From positions 1-31,385 of the forward strand of contig CAYFXE010000033.1 in NCBI GenBank assembly GCA_964347035.1: 31,385 nt of DNA. The letters are read 5' to 3'. A model generated the notes under the pieces. The model was not told the DNA's origin and ran no database searches. It saw only the letters and a program-made list of their open reading frames with translations. A program made the position numbers and the translations under genes. Every line of letters starts with the position of its first letter. Position 1 is the stretch's first letter. This stretch comes from CAYFXE01 sp964347035 (lineage in GTDB: Bacteria > Acidobacteriota > Aminicenantia > Aminicenantales > Aminicenantaceae). Positions 7,655 to 15,113 of this stretch are shown in pieces.

Positions 7655-8812
7655 ATGGTCTACTTGGACAATAACGCGACAACGCCGTTAGATCCATCTG
7701 TTGCAGAAAAGATGGCCGAATTCCTCCGGGAACATTTTGGTAATCCTTCCTCACTTTACCCTATAGGAAGAGCTGTCAGAGAAATCGTAAACAACGCCCG
7801 CGAAACGATCGCCAAGGCTTTAGGAGCCAGCCGATCTGAAATCTTTTTCACGGGCTCTGGAACAGAGTCTGATAATTTTGCGATGCGAGGCGTTCTCAAC
7901 GCCAATCCAGAAAAAAAACATATTATCATCTCGGATATCGAACACCCGGCTGTTCTCCGGACAGCCAATTATCTCGAAACGAAAGGTATCGAGGTGAGCT
8001 ATGTCCCTGTTGATCAGTACGGTATGATTGATTTAGATTTCTTAAGCGACGCCGTTACTCCTCAAACAGCTCTGGTCTCGATCATGCACGCCAACAACGA
8101 GCTGGGAACCATCCAACCGATCGAAGAAGTAAGCAAGATTTCCAGAGAACAGGGTGTACTCGTCCATACAGATGCTGTTCAGTCCTTCGGTAAAATATCT
8201 GTTAACGTCAAAGACTTAGATGTCGATCTCCTCTCCATTTCCGGTCACAAAATCTACGGACCGAAGGGAATCGGTGCTCTCTACATCCGAAAAGGTACAA
8301 AGATATCTCCTCTCATATATGGAGGGGGTCAGGAAAGAGAGATGAGGGCAGGCACGGAGAACACCATCGGAATCGTCGGATTGGGTGAAGCCGTCCGGGT
8401 CATGAAAGAACGCTGGAATGAAGACAAAAAGCAGGTGGAGAAGTTAGCTGATAAGCTGAAGAAGAATATTGAAGGGAAAATTCCCAAAGTGAAGCTCAAC
8501 GGGCATGAGACAAAGAGGATCAAAGGAACTCTGAATTATGCTTTTCCTGGACTTGAGGCAGAAGCCGTCCTTTTAGCTCTGGCGACCAAAGAAATCTATG
8601 TGTCTACAGGCTCGGCCTGCAGCGAAGACTCCGAGGAGGTTTCCCACGTCCTCAGCGCTATCGGCCTCAAGCCTGAGATTGCTCGTTCCTCGATAAGAAT
8701 GTCTCTGGGAAGGTTTAACACAGAGGAAGATATCGATGTCGTGCTACGGGAGCTTCCCGAAATCGTGGAAAACCTGAGAAAAATCTCTGCCCTTGATATC
8801 GACGAATATTGA
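7655..8812 (+). CDS. Cysteine desulfurase, NifS/IscS class I type
   Basis: A 385-residue PLP enzyme that takes sulfur from cysteine as an enzyme persulfide and releases alanine, feeding Fe-S cluster, thiolation or other sulfur transfer. VYLDNNATTP at the start, the GSGTESDNFAMRG cofactor region, SGHKIYGPKGIGALY with Schiff-base K199, and the mobile-loop catalytic C322 in STGSACSED are all present. The loop is of the group I type with a shortened variant sequence after the Cys. AAGGTGATG precedes the ATG by a few bases. It ends the serine operon and meets the DUF4416 gene tail-to-tail with four bases between. No iscU, nifU or iscR is in the window, so whether it serves Fe-S assembly or another acceptor is open. 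The link to serine and phosphoserine genes suggests a sulfur-amino-acid route. Confidence 0.93.
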   Translation: MVYLDNNATTPLDPSVAEKMAEFLREHFGNPSSLYPIGRAVREIVNNARETIAKALGASRSEIFFTGSGTESDNFAMRGVLNANPEKKHIIISDIEHPAVLRTANYLETKGIEVSYVPVDQYGMIDLDFLSDAVTPQTALVSIMHANNELGTIQPIEEVSKISREQGVLVHTDAVQSFGKISVNVKDLDVDLLSISGHKIYGPKGIGALYIRKGTKISPLIYGGGQEREMRAGTENTIGIVGLGEAVRVMKERWNEDKKQVEKLADKLKKNIEGKIPKVKLNGHETKRIKGTLNYAFPGLEAEAVLLALATKEIYVSTGSACSEDSEEVSHVLSAIGLKPEIARSSIRMSLGRFNTEEDIDVVLRELPEIVENLRKISALDIDEY

Positions 8813-8816
8813 GTGG

Positions 8817-9362
8817 TTATTCCCTCTTCTTGATCTGAGTAAGATAGATTTTTCTTGCCTCTCTGAAAAAACCTTGGTACTCCTCTGTTTTGTAATCAGG
8901 GTACGTCCAGCTTAAGGTTCTTATTTCCTTCCTGGTAAAGAGCAACTCCAGGTGCGAATAAATACCGCTCTGGAGGGGAATGCGATGGGCATAATTTTTC
9001 GTCGTGGCCATGATCAAAGATGACATTGTCAGATATCCTGGATCGAGATTGGCCACTCTTCTGGAGACTCTCTCCTCTCGTCTCAACTCTTCCTCGAGTT
9101 TATTGGTTTGGAGCTTTATCTCGCTCAGCGATTCTGGCGGGATCAACCTTTTGAAGCTTAAGAATTGTCTTTTTAAATTCTTGCCCATCTCCTTTTCGTA
9201 ATAATCTGTAAAGTCAAAATCGATCAATGGGCTGACCAGATCGACCAATCCATAGAGATCTTCCAGTCTATTTTGGGCTTTATCGAATATGCTGACCTCA
9301 GAGGCAATGATGCCACAGATGAGCTTGACGGGGGAAAAGGACTGGGCTTCAGCCATCATCAT
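8817..9362 (-). CDS. DUF4416 family protein
   Basis: A conserved hypothetical protein of about 181 residues. Family features seen: FSPVKLICGIIASEV near the start, LVSPLIDFDFTDYYEKEMGKNL, NLDPGYLTMSSLIMATTKNYAHRI and LSWTYPDYKTEEYQGFF. It is rich in charge with no signal or membrane segment, so it is probably cytoplasmic. Its function is unknown. The open frame runs further upstream to 9434, but those extra 24 codons translate the GGGGTCAGACC repeat (reading YKCYEGLTPTL) and are not family sequence. One of three consecutive ATG codons (9362, 9359, 9356) is the real start. No Shine-Dalgarno sequence is present, and a good promoter ends four bases before the first ATG, which points to leaderless translation. 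It is convergent with the desulfurase gene. Confidence 0.85.
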   Translation of the reverse strand: MMMAEAQSFSPVKLICGIIASEVSIFDKAQNRLEDLYGLVDLVSPLIDFDFTDYYEKEMGKNLKRQFLSFKRLIPPESLSEIKLQTNKLEEELRREERVSRRVANLDPGYLTMSSLIMATTKNYAHRIPLQSGIYSHLELLFTRKEIRTLSWTYPDYKTEEYQGFFREARKIYLTQIKKRE

Positions 9363-9366
9363 CCCG

Positions 9367-9395
9367 ATTCTATCTCTTTCTTTAAGGGAGTTCAA
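9367..9395 (-). promoter_or_regulatory. Promoter of the DUF4416 gene, abutting a repeat unit
   Basis: On the minus strand TTGAAC (9395-9390), a 17-base spacer, and TAGAAT (9372-9367). The first of three ATG codons begins four bases after the -10 box, so a transcript starting at the usual distance would begin at or near the second ATG. The -35 box is four bases from the outer edge of the GGGGTCAGACC unit at 9400. Confidence 0.55.
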
Positions 9396-9399
9396 GGTC

Positions 9400-9426
9400 G
9401 GGGTCAGACCTTCATAACATTTATAA
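9400..9426 (+). repeat. GGGGTCAGACC repeat unit (single, outward copy)
   Basis: GGGGTCAGACCTTCATAAC followed by ATTTATAA. It matches the unit at the window end (31359-31385) at almost every base. It has no inverted partner of its own within 13 bases; a separate perfect palindrome of the same family follows. Confidence 0.85.
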
Positions 9427-9439
9427 ATCGTCAAAGATT

Positions 9440-9497
9440 GGGGTCAGACTTTGAAAACTTGAGTAATGAATAACTCAAGTTTTCAAAGTCTGACCCC
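9440..9497. repeat. Perfect palindromic GGGGTCAGAC repeat element
   Basis: The left arm 9440-9464 and right arm 9473-9497 are exact reverse complements over 25 bases, with an 8-base loop (9465-9472). The ends read GGGGTCAGAC and GTCTGACCCC; the inner arm sequence (TTTGAAAACTTGAGT) differs from the TTTATAACTTTTATAA arm of the other copies. The structure resembles REP/BIME elements moved by RAYT transposases; no transposase is in the window. An in-frame ATG inside the loop would wrongly extend asnS. Confidence 0.9.
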
Positions 9498-9502
9498 GCT
9501 AA

Positions 9503-9531
9503 TTGACCTGGGTTTCTTTATTCTTTATAAT
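9503..9531 (+). promoter_or_regulatory. Strong sigma70-type promoter of asnS
   Basis: TTGACC (9503-9508), exactly 17 bases, then a perfect TATAAT (9526-9531). The asnS ATG is nine bases after the -10 box, so the transcript should start within about three bases of the ATG (leaderless or nearly so). The -35 box begins five bases after the palindrome. Confidence 0.75.
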
Positions 9532-9540
9532 CTGGGAGTT

Positions 9541-10833
9541 ATGAAATGGGTTTATATCGAAGACATCGCGAATTATAAGGACCAGAAAGTCGAGATCAGA
9601 GGGTGGGTCTACAACAAGAGGTCCAGCGGCAAGATCCGTTTCCTCCTGGTTAGAGATGGCACAGGTGTTATCCAAGCCACACTCTTCAGTCCGGAAAAGG
9701 AAAGTCCTCTTTTCGATACCTTTGAGTCTATGACTCAAGAGTCGTCATGTGTTATCCGGGGGCAGGTCAAAGAGGACAAGCGCGCACCAGGAGGTTTTGA
9801 GATTAATATCCAGGAGATAGAAATACTTCAGGTAGCCGAGGAATATCCGATTACACCCAAGGAACACGGCGTTCCCTTCTTGATGGATCACCGCCATCTC
9901 TGGCTGCGCTCTCAAAAGCAGCATGCCATACTTCAGATCAGAGTAGAGTTGATCAAGGCCATAAGAGATTTTTTCGATGGCCGAGGGTTCCGTCTGATGG
10001 ACACCCCGATCCTGACCCCAAGCGCATGTGAAGGTACCACGACTCTGTTCGAGACAGAATACTTCGATCAAAAAGCCTACTTAAGTCAAAGCGGGCAGCT
10101 TTACAACGAAGCCACTGCCATGGCCTTTGGCAAGGTCTACTGTTTTGGGCCTACGTTCAGAGCGGAAAAATCAAAAACCCGAAGACATCTCATCGAATTC
10201 TGGATGGTCGAGCCCGAAGTGGCCTTCGCCACTCTGGAGGATACGATTGAGTTGAGTGAAGATCTAATTCTCTTTATTTTGGAACGGATACTCAAAAAAA
10301 ATAAAAAAGAACTCGATATTATGAAGAGAGATACAGGTCCTCTGGAAAGTATTACAAAACCTTTCCCTCGAATCACTTATGATCAAGCCTACAAAAAACT
10401 CAAAGAAAGAGGCTCCAAAATAGAATGGGGGGATGACTTTGGTGCTCCAGAAGAAACCCTTATCTCTGATCTGTATGAAAAACCGGTTTGCGTGACCCAT
10501 TTTCCGGCGAAAATCAAGGCCTTCTATATGCAGCCAGCACCTGAAAGATCTGATCTCGTCCTCGGAGTTGATGTCTTAGCATCGGAAGGGTACGGTGAAA
10601 TCATCGGTGGTGGCCAGCGCATCCATGACATAAATCTACTTGAGCAAAAAATAAAGGAACACAATCTTCCTCGAGAGGCCTACGAGTGGTATCTCGACTT
10701 GAGAAAATACGGATCTGTGCCCCATGCAGGTTTTGGACTCGGCATAGAAAGGACGCTTGCTTGGATCTGCAAGATCAAACATATCCGAGAAACCATCCCC
10801 TTCCCCCGCCTCCTTTATAAAATTTATCCTTAG
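9541..10833 (+). CDS. asnS: Asparaginyl-tRNA synthetase
   Basis: A 430-residue class IIb aminoacyl-tRNA synthetase that charges tRNA-Asn with asparagine in the cytoplasm. An OB-fold anticodon-binding domain comes first (VEIRGWVYNKRSSGKIRFLLVRDGTG), then the catalytic domain with motif 1 around the helix before LMDTPILTPSACEGTTTLFE, motif 2 FRAEKSKTRRHLIEFWMVEPE, and motif 3 GFGLGIERTLAWICKIKHIRETIPFPR. The closing IPFPR and the motif 2 loop favour AsnRS over AspRS. The open frame extends 25 codons upstream through the repeat loop, but MKWVYIEDI at 9541 is the natural start and sits just after a consensus promoter. There is no Shine-Dalgarno sequence. The gene is bracketed by two repeat elements; rimO follows after the second. 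Confidence 0.95.
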   Translation: MKWVYIEDIANYKDQKVEIRGWVYNKRSSGKIRFLLVRDGTGVIQATLFSPEKESPLFDTFESMTQESSCVIRGQVKEDKRAPGGFEINIQEIEILQVAEEYPITPKEHGVPFLMDHRHLWLRSQKQHAILQIRVELIKAIRDFFDGRGFRLMDTPILTPSACEGTTTLFETEYFDQKAYLSQSGQLYNEATAMAFGKVYCFGPTFRAEKSKTRRHLIEFWMVEPEVAFATLEDTIELSEDLILFILERILKKNKKELDIMKRDTGPLESITKPFPRITYDQAYKKLKERGSKIEWGDDFGAPEETLISDLYEKPVCVTHFPAKIKAFYMQPAPERSDLVLGVDVLASEGYGEIIGGGQRIHDINLLEQKIKEHNLPREAYEWYLDLRKYGSVPHAGFGLGIERTLAWICKIKHIRETIPFPRLLYKIYP

Positions 10834-10837
10834 CTTC

Positions 10838-10929
10838 GGGGTCAGACCTTTATAACTTTTGTAATGGCATGGAACTCAATATATTTTACAGACTTAAACG
10901 ATTTATAAAAGTTATAAAGGTCTGACCCC
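10838..10929. repeat. Inverted GGGGTCAGACC repeat pair between asnS and rimO
   Basis: The left arm 10838-10864 and right arm 10903-10929 are reverse complements over 27 bases with one mismatch, separated by 38 AT-rich bases. Each arm carries GGGGTCAGACC plus TTTATAACTTTT. It fills the asnS-rimO gap, starting 5 bases after the asnS stop and ending 11 bases before the rimO ATG. As RNA it could form a long hairpin that separates the two genes. Confidence 0.9.
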
Positions 10930-10940
10930 ATTGATTTGAT

Positions 10941-12257
10941 ATGCCAAAAGTCGCTTTAATCACTCTCGGTTGCGCTAAGAACCTTGTGGACAGCGAAGTC
11001 ATGTTAGGGTACTTGGCAAATGCAGGATACCATTTTGTTTCCAAGCCTGGAGACGCCGATGTGCTCATCATAAACACCTGTGGTTTCATCCAGCCAGCAC
11101 GGGAGGAAGCTGTTGAGGAGCTGAGAAAAGCGGTCTCTCTCAAGAAGAAAGATTTGGATAAAAAAATCATTGCTGTCGGTTGTTACGTCCAAAGGGATGA
11201 GGAATCTCTACGGGGCGAATTCCCTGAGATTGATGTCTGGAGCGGAGTGAACGATTTCCATAATATCGTTCAGGTTATCGAAGGAAAACCCTTGAAACCT
11301 TCCTCAGAATGTTTTCTGTACAATCACTCATCTCCCCGCCTAGTTTCCACTCCCCCTTCCTGGGCTTACCTTAAAATCTCGGAGGGATGCTCTCATGAGT
11401 GCTCGTTCTGTGCGATCCCCTTGATTAAAGGGGCCTACAGATCCCGGACAATCCCTTCCATCCTCCAAGAAGCCGAGGCGCTGGCTTCTAGGGGAGTGAA
11501 AGAAATCAACCTGATTTCCCAAGACTCCACTTATTATGGACGGGACATAGGGTTCAAGGATGGCCTTACGCAGCTCTTGAAAGAATTAATAGAAATAGAC
11601 GGAATCGAATGGATCCGCGTCTTGTATGGATATCCTGAAGAGGTCAGCGATCCTCTCCTTGAAATCATGCAAGAGGAGAAAATATGTTCTTATCTCGACC
11701 TTCCCTTCCAACATTCTGACCCTCTCATCATAAAGAAAATGAGGAGAGGGATGGACGGAGAAAGGGGCCTCGCTCTTATCAGGAAAATAAGGGAGGTCTT
11801 GCCTGATGTGGCTCTGCGGACTTCTCTCGTCGTCGGCTTCCCGGGAGAGGGCAAAAAAGAGTTCGATAGCCTTAGAAGGTTCGTCGAGAAGGCTCGATTC
11901 GACCATCTCGGCGTTTTTGTCTATTCTCGGGAAGTAGGAACAGGCTGTTATCATTTTGGAGACTCTATCAAAGAAAGTGTGAAGGAGCGAAGGAGAGAAA
12001 AAATACTGGAAATTCAGTCTAAGATTTCCAGGGAAAAAAACTCGCACTATAACCAACAACGCCTCGATGTCCTGATCGAGGGCACCTGGAAACAGGATCC
12101 AAGTCTCCTGGTTGGACGAACCCGGTTTCAGGCCCCTGAAGTCGACGGTGTTGTTTTCCTCGAATCTTCTTTTTCGTTATCAGAAGTCGTCAACACTGTT
12201 CAAAAAGTTGAAATCACAGGCCATGATATATATGATTTATATGGATATATCCGATGA
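10941..12257 (+). CDS. rimO: Ribosomal protein S12 methylthiotransferase
   Basis: A 438-residue radical-SAM enzyme that adds a methylthio group to the conserved Asp of ribosomal protein S12. The N-terminal UPF0004 domain has cluster cysteines C11 (LGCAKNLVDSE), C47 (NTCGF) and C81. The radical-SAM CxxxCxxC is C150/C154/C157 in SEGCSHECSFCAIP. A TRAM domain occupies the last 65 or so residues. LGCAKNLVDSE and the GCSHECSFC box separate RimO from MiaB and MtaB. The start is fixed by the conserved KVALITLGC opening; no Shine-Dalgarno sequence precedes it, only the end of the repeat element. The stop overlaps the pgpA start. It heads a tightly coupled chain to gpsA. Confidence 0.95.
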   Translation: MPKVALITLGCAKNLVDSEVMLGYLANAGYHFVSKPGDADVLIINTCGFIQPAREEAVEELRKAVSLKKKDLDKKIIAVGCYVQRDEESLRGEFPEIDVWSGVNDFHNIVQVIEGKPLKPSSECFLYNHSSPRLVSTPPSWAYLKISEGCSHECSFCAIPLIKGAYRSRTIPSILQEAEALASRGVKEINLISQDSTYYGRDIGFKDGLTQLLKELIEIDGIEWIRVLYGYPEEVSDPLLEIMQEEKICSYLDLPFQHSDPLIIKKMRRGMDGERGLALIRKIREVLPDVALRTSLVVGFPGEGKKEFDSLRRFVEKARFDHLGVFVYSREVGTGCYHFGDSIKESVKERRREKILEIQSKISREKNSHYNQQRLDVLIEGTWKQDPSLLVGRTRFQAPEVDGVVFLESSFSLSEVVNTVQKVEITGHDIYDLYGYIR

Positions 12258-12706
12258 TGACATTCATCTCCAAAGTCATCGCCACATTTTTCGGAGTTGG
12301 GTATTTCCCTCTAGCACCCGGCACGCTCACCAGCTTGATTGTGGTCCTGCTGTATAAATTTTTCCTCCATAATTTATCCTGGCCCGTACATCTGCTCATT
12401 TTCTTTTTTGTCTTCCTGATAGGGATACTCTCCTCAACTAGAATGAGTTCTAAATGGAAAATTGATGATCCACAAAAAATCGTTATCGACGAGGCGGCCG
12501 GTCAGTATCTTGCGCTATTTCAGCTTTCTCCGTCCTGGCTGGCTCTTGTCCTATGTTTCCTGTTGTTCCGCCTTTTCGATATCCTCAAACCCTTCCCAAT
12601 CAGAAGAGTGGAGACTTTTCCAAAGGGCTGGGGAATCATGCTGGACGACTTTGTAGCTGCTCTGTATGCAGGGATTCTTGTCTATATTTATCTGATCTTA
12701 AAATGA
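12254..12706 (+). CDS. pgpA: Phosphatidylglycerophosphatase A
   Basis: A 150-residue inner-membrane phosphatase that turns phosphatidylglycerophosphate into phosphatidylglycerol. The PgpA family opening FGVGYFPLAPGTLTSL is present, followed by several hydrophobic segments, VIDEAAGQYLAL in the middle, and the closing GWGIMLDDFVAALYAGI with its acidic pair. The length is normal for the family. Two adjacent ATG codons (12254 and 12257) are possible starts; the first overlaps the rimO stop as ATGA. The last bases overlap cinA in the same way. The link with rimO, cinA and thpR is a common arrangement in Acidobacteriota-like genomes; here plsY and gpsA join it, making phospholipid synthesis a theme of the operon. 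Confidence 0.92.
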   Translation: MMTFISKVIATFFGVGYFPLAPGTLTSLIVVLLYKFFLHNLSWPVHLLIFFFVFLIGILSSTRMSSKWKIDDPQKIVIDEAAGQYLALFQLSPSWLALVLCFLLFRLFDILKPFPIRRVETFPKGWGIMLDDFVAALYAGILVYIYLILK

Positions 12707-13968
12707 AAAAAAACGGACAGCTTCGGGTGGAAATCATGGCCATTGGCTCAGAACTCCTGAGTCCGCATTTTCAAGATACGAATTCTCTCTATATTACCCA
12801 GAGACTAGAAGATCTAGGCCTTATCGTCTCGTTTAAAACAATCGTCGGCGATGAATGGAACAATCTGACGCTCAGCATTGATCAAGCCCTGTCTCGAGCT
12901 GATTTTATAATTGCCATGGGCGGTCTCGGGCCCACTAGAGACGATAGAACAAGAGAGGCTTTTGCCCATGTTCTTGGTAAAAAGCTTCTCTACAGTGAAG
13001 AGATTCTAAACACTATCAGAAGTCGGTTCAAACGCAGAGGTATGACAATGCCTGCTGTCAACAAAAAGCAGGCCTATGTCATCAATGGCGCGGAAGTTCT
13101 TGCAAACAGAAACGGAACAGCCCCGGGTCTCTGGTTGGACACAGGATCGAAGTTCATTCTGCTGCTGCCTGGCCCCCCTCAAGAACTCAAACCGATGTTC
13201 GAAGCTTCTGTTTGGCCCAAGCTTCAGGACCTGAGGCTTGCTTACAGCTCCAGAAAAATCTTAAAAACGACAGGATTGACAGAATCAGAAATCGAAGTCC
13301 TCGTATCCGATCTCTACCCTAAGAGTCCAGATATCAGGATGACGACACTCGCCTATCCTGGCCAGATTGAGATCCATCTCGAAGCTCGGTCCTCGAAGAA
13401 TCAGGATGAAGCTGAGATCAAACTGAAGGCCCTCCAAAAATCCCTTCAGAAACGCCTCAAGGACCATGTTTTCTCTACTGAAGGAGAGGAGCTGGAAGAA
13501 GTCGTGGGCAAACTTCTAAAAGCCAGTAAAAAGATACTGGCAACAGCAGAATCCTGTACAGGTGGTCTGTTGGGGAACCGGATCACTGATATCTCGGGTA
13601 GTTCGGATTATTTTATCCTAGGAGTGGTGGCATACAGCAACCAGGCTAAAACCAGCCTTCTCGATGTGTCCCTGGATCTTATCGAAGAGCATGGAGCTGT
13701 CAGCAATCAAGTGGCTCAGGCTATGGCTGAAGGAGTAAGATTAAAGTCCATGGCTGACTTGGGCGTTGGAATAACCGGTATTGCGGGTCCTTCTGGAGGG
13801 ACGCCTGAAAAACCTGTCGGCCTCGTTTATATTGCCTTGAACTCGGAAGAAGGATCAGAAGTCTCGAAGAATCTTTTTCTAGGAACAAGGGAGGCTGTCA
13901 AATTCCAGTCAACCCAAAGAGCTCTTGACATGGTCAGGCAGCATCTTTTAAAAAACAAGGTAAAATAG
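12703..13968 (+). CDS. cinA: CinA: NMN deamidase / competence-damage inducible protein, two-domain form
   Basis: A 421-residue protein with both CinA domains. The N-terminal MoCF/COG1058 domain has IMAIGSELLSP and GGLGPTRDD; in this family it acts on ADP-ribose-type pyrophosphates. The C-terminal NMN amidohydrolase domain has ATAESCTGGLLGNRITDISGSS and GVGITGIAGPSGG and converts NMN to nicotinic acid mononucleotide in pyridine nucleotide recycling. The ATG at 12703 overlaps the pgpA stop (ATGA) and is preferred; the open frame extends 50 codons into pgpA but that sequence is unlike CinA. The stop directly abuts the thpR ATG. Cytoplasmic. Confidence 0.94.
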   Translation: MKKNGQLRVEIMAIGSELLSPHFQDTNSLYITQRLEDLGLIVSFKTIVGDEWNNLTLSIDQALSRADFIIAMGGLGPTRDDRTREAFAHVLGKKLLYSEEILNTIRSRFKRRGMTMPAVNKKQAYVINGAEVLANRNGTAPGLWLDTGSKFILLLPGPPQELKPMFEASVWPKLQDLRLAYSSRKILKTTGLTESEIEVLVSDLYPKSPDIRMTTLAYPGQIEIHLEARSSKNQDEAEIKLKALQKSLQKRLKDHVFSTEGEELEEVVGKLLKASKKILATAESCTGGLLGNRITDISGSSDYFILGVVAYSNQAKTSLLDVSLDLIEEHGAVSNQVAQAMAEGVRLKSMADLGVGITGIAGPSGGTPEKPVGLVYIALNSEEGSEVSKNLFLGTREAVKFQSTQRALDMVRQHLLKNKVK

Positions 13969-14526
13969 ATGAGGACTTTCATCGCCATTGAGCTCGAAGA
14001 AAATCTAAAGAGCGAACTCTTATCATTTATCCAGGTACTCATGGGTATCAGTCAAAACATCAAATGGGTGAAAGAAGAAGGCATGCATCTGACTTTGAAA
14101 TTCCTGGGAGAGATCAGCGAGGATAAAATCCCAAGTATCGAGTCTAGCCTGGAGAAAATTGCCGGTAAATTTAATGCCTTTTCGATTCAAATAAGAGGAA
14201 CCGGAGCCTTCCCTCCAGGTAAAAAAAATCCCCGGGTTCTGTGGGTAGGGATTGCAGAGAACGAAAGACTGGCAACCCTCCAAACAGAGTTTGAGACAGA
14301 ATGCGAACTCTTGGGCTTTCCCAGGGAAAAGAGAAAATTCCATCCCCATCTCACCCTAGGCCGGGTGAAGGCACATTCTCACCTCGGTGGGGTTCTAGCT
14401 CTCCTGGATAAAAACCGAAACACACAGTTTGGTGAAATGAATGTCAAAAAAATCACGTTCTTCCAGAGTATTCTCAGACCGACTGGAGCGGAATACAAAG
14501 TCCTGTCCGAATATAATTTGAAATGA
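13969..14526 (+). CDS. thpR: RNA 2',3'-cyclic phosphodiesterase (LigT family)
   Basis: A 185-residue 2H phosphoesterase that opens 2',3'-cyclic phosphates at RNA ends. Both HxTx signatures are seen: H40-L-T42 in MHLTLKFLGE and H127-L-T129 in FHPHLTLGRVK, with the expected spacing of about 85 residues. The opening RTFIAIEL is typical. The ATG follows the cinA stop with no gap, and translation is probably coupled to cinA since no separate ribosome site is clear. The stop overlaps the plsY start as ATGA. Cytoplasmic. The alternative 2'-5' RNA ligase name refers to the same family. Confidence 0.93.
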   Translation: MRTFIAIELEENLKSELLSFIQVLMGISQNIKWVKEEGMHLTLKFLGEISEDKIPSIESSLEKIAGKFNAFSIQIRGTGAFPPGKKNPRVLWVGIAENERLATLQTEFETECELLGFPREKRKFHPHLTLGRVKAHSHLGGVLALLDKNRNTQFGEMNVKKITFFQSILRPTGAEYKVLSEYNLK

Positions 14527-15113
14527 AAATCCTGTATGCCCTGTTCTGCTATTTACTTGGGTCAATCCCTACAGGCTACATCCTTGTCTATCTCAGCGAA
14601 AAAAAAGATGTTCGCGATTACGGGAGCCGAGCCACAGGTGCAACCAATGTCCTGCGGATGAAAGGCTGGACATTTGCCCTGCCCGTAGTTCTGGTGGATA
14701 TTCTCAAAGGGGTGCTACCGGTTTATTTAGCAATAACTCTTTTTGAGGCCCGGTCTTTTGCTGCCCTCTGTGGTTTACTGGCCGTCCTGGGTCACTGCTT
14801 TCCCGTCTACCTCAAGTTCAAGGGCGGGAAAGGGGTGGCCACTGCGGCTGGATCATTCATATTCCTGGCTCCCATACCAATTGCTCTAGGTCTAGTTGTA
14901 TTCATTCTTGTGGCCGTTATCTCTAGATACGCATCCTTGGCCTCCCTTTCGGCTTCTTTGAGTCTCCCCTTTTTTATTTATATACTTAAGGATGACTGGG
15001 AGATCACCGCGGTAGGCATTGCCATCTTCCTTTTTCTTGTTTTTACGCATCGGTCGAATATCGCCCGTTTGATTAAAGGAGAAGAGAAGAAAATAGGAGA
15101 GAAAATCAGATGA
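14523..15113 (+). CDS. plsY: Acyl-phosphate:glycerol-3-phosphate acyltransferase (first copy)
   Basis: A 196-residue inner-membrane acyltransferase making lysophosphatidic acid from acyl phosphate and glycerol-3-phosphate. About five hydrophobic segments are present. The three family motifs can be found: LGSIPTGYIL; YGSRATGATNVLR, where the usual GSGNxGATN has RAT in place of GN plus a residue; and GHCFPVYLKFKGGKGVATAAG. The change in motif 2 is notable because that Gly-Asn is well kept in the family. ATGA overlaps join it to thpR and to gpsA, which makes its substrate. A second, different plsY lies at 29409-29993. PlsX, which makes acyl phosphate, is not in the window. Confidence 0.92.
   Translation: MKILYALFCYLLGSIPTGYILVYLSEKKDVRDYGSRATGATNVLRMKGWTFALPVVLVDILKGVLPVYLAITLFEARSFAALCGLLAVLGHCFPVYLKFKGGKGVATAAGSFIFLAPIPIALGLVVFILVAVISRYASLASLSASLSLPFFIYILKDDWEITAVGIAIFLFLVFTHRSNIARLIKGEEKKIGEKIR

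Noticed and set aside
8325..8333. GGGGTCAGG inside the cysteine desulfurase gene, like the repeat end
   Set aside because: It encodes conserved Gly-Gly-Gly-Gln-Glu residues of the enzyme, has no arm or inverted partner, and is coincidence.
10012..10019. CTGACCCC inside asnS, like the repeat's other end
   Set aside because: It encodes the conserved ILTPSACEG region and lacks the flanking arm sequence.
12553..12702. A longer N-terminus for cinA reaching back into pgpA
   Set aside because: The 50 extra codons overlap pgpA in another frame and do not resemble CinA; the ATGA overlap at 12703 is the usual coupled start.
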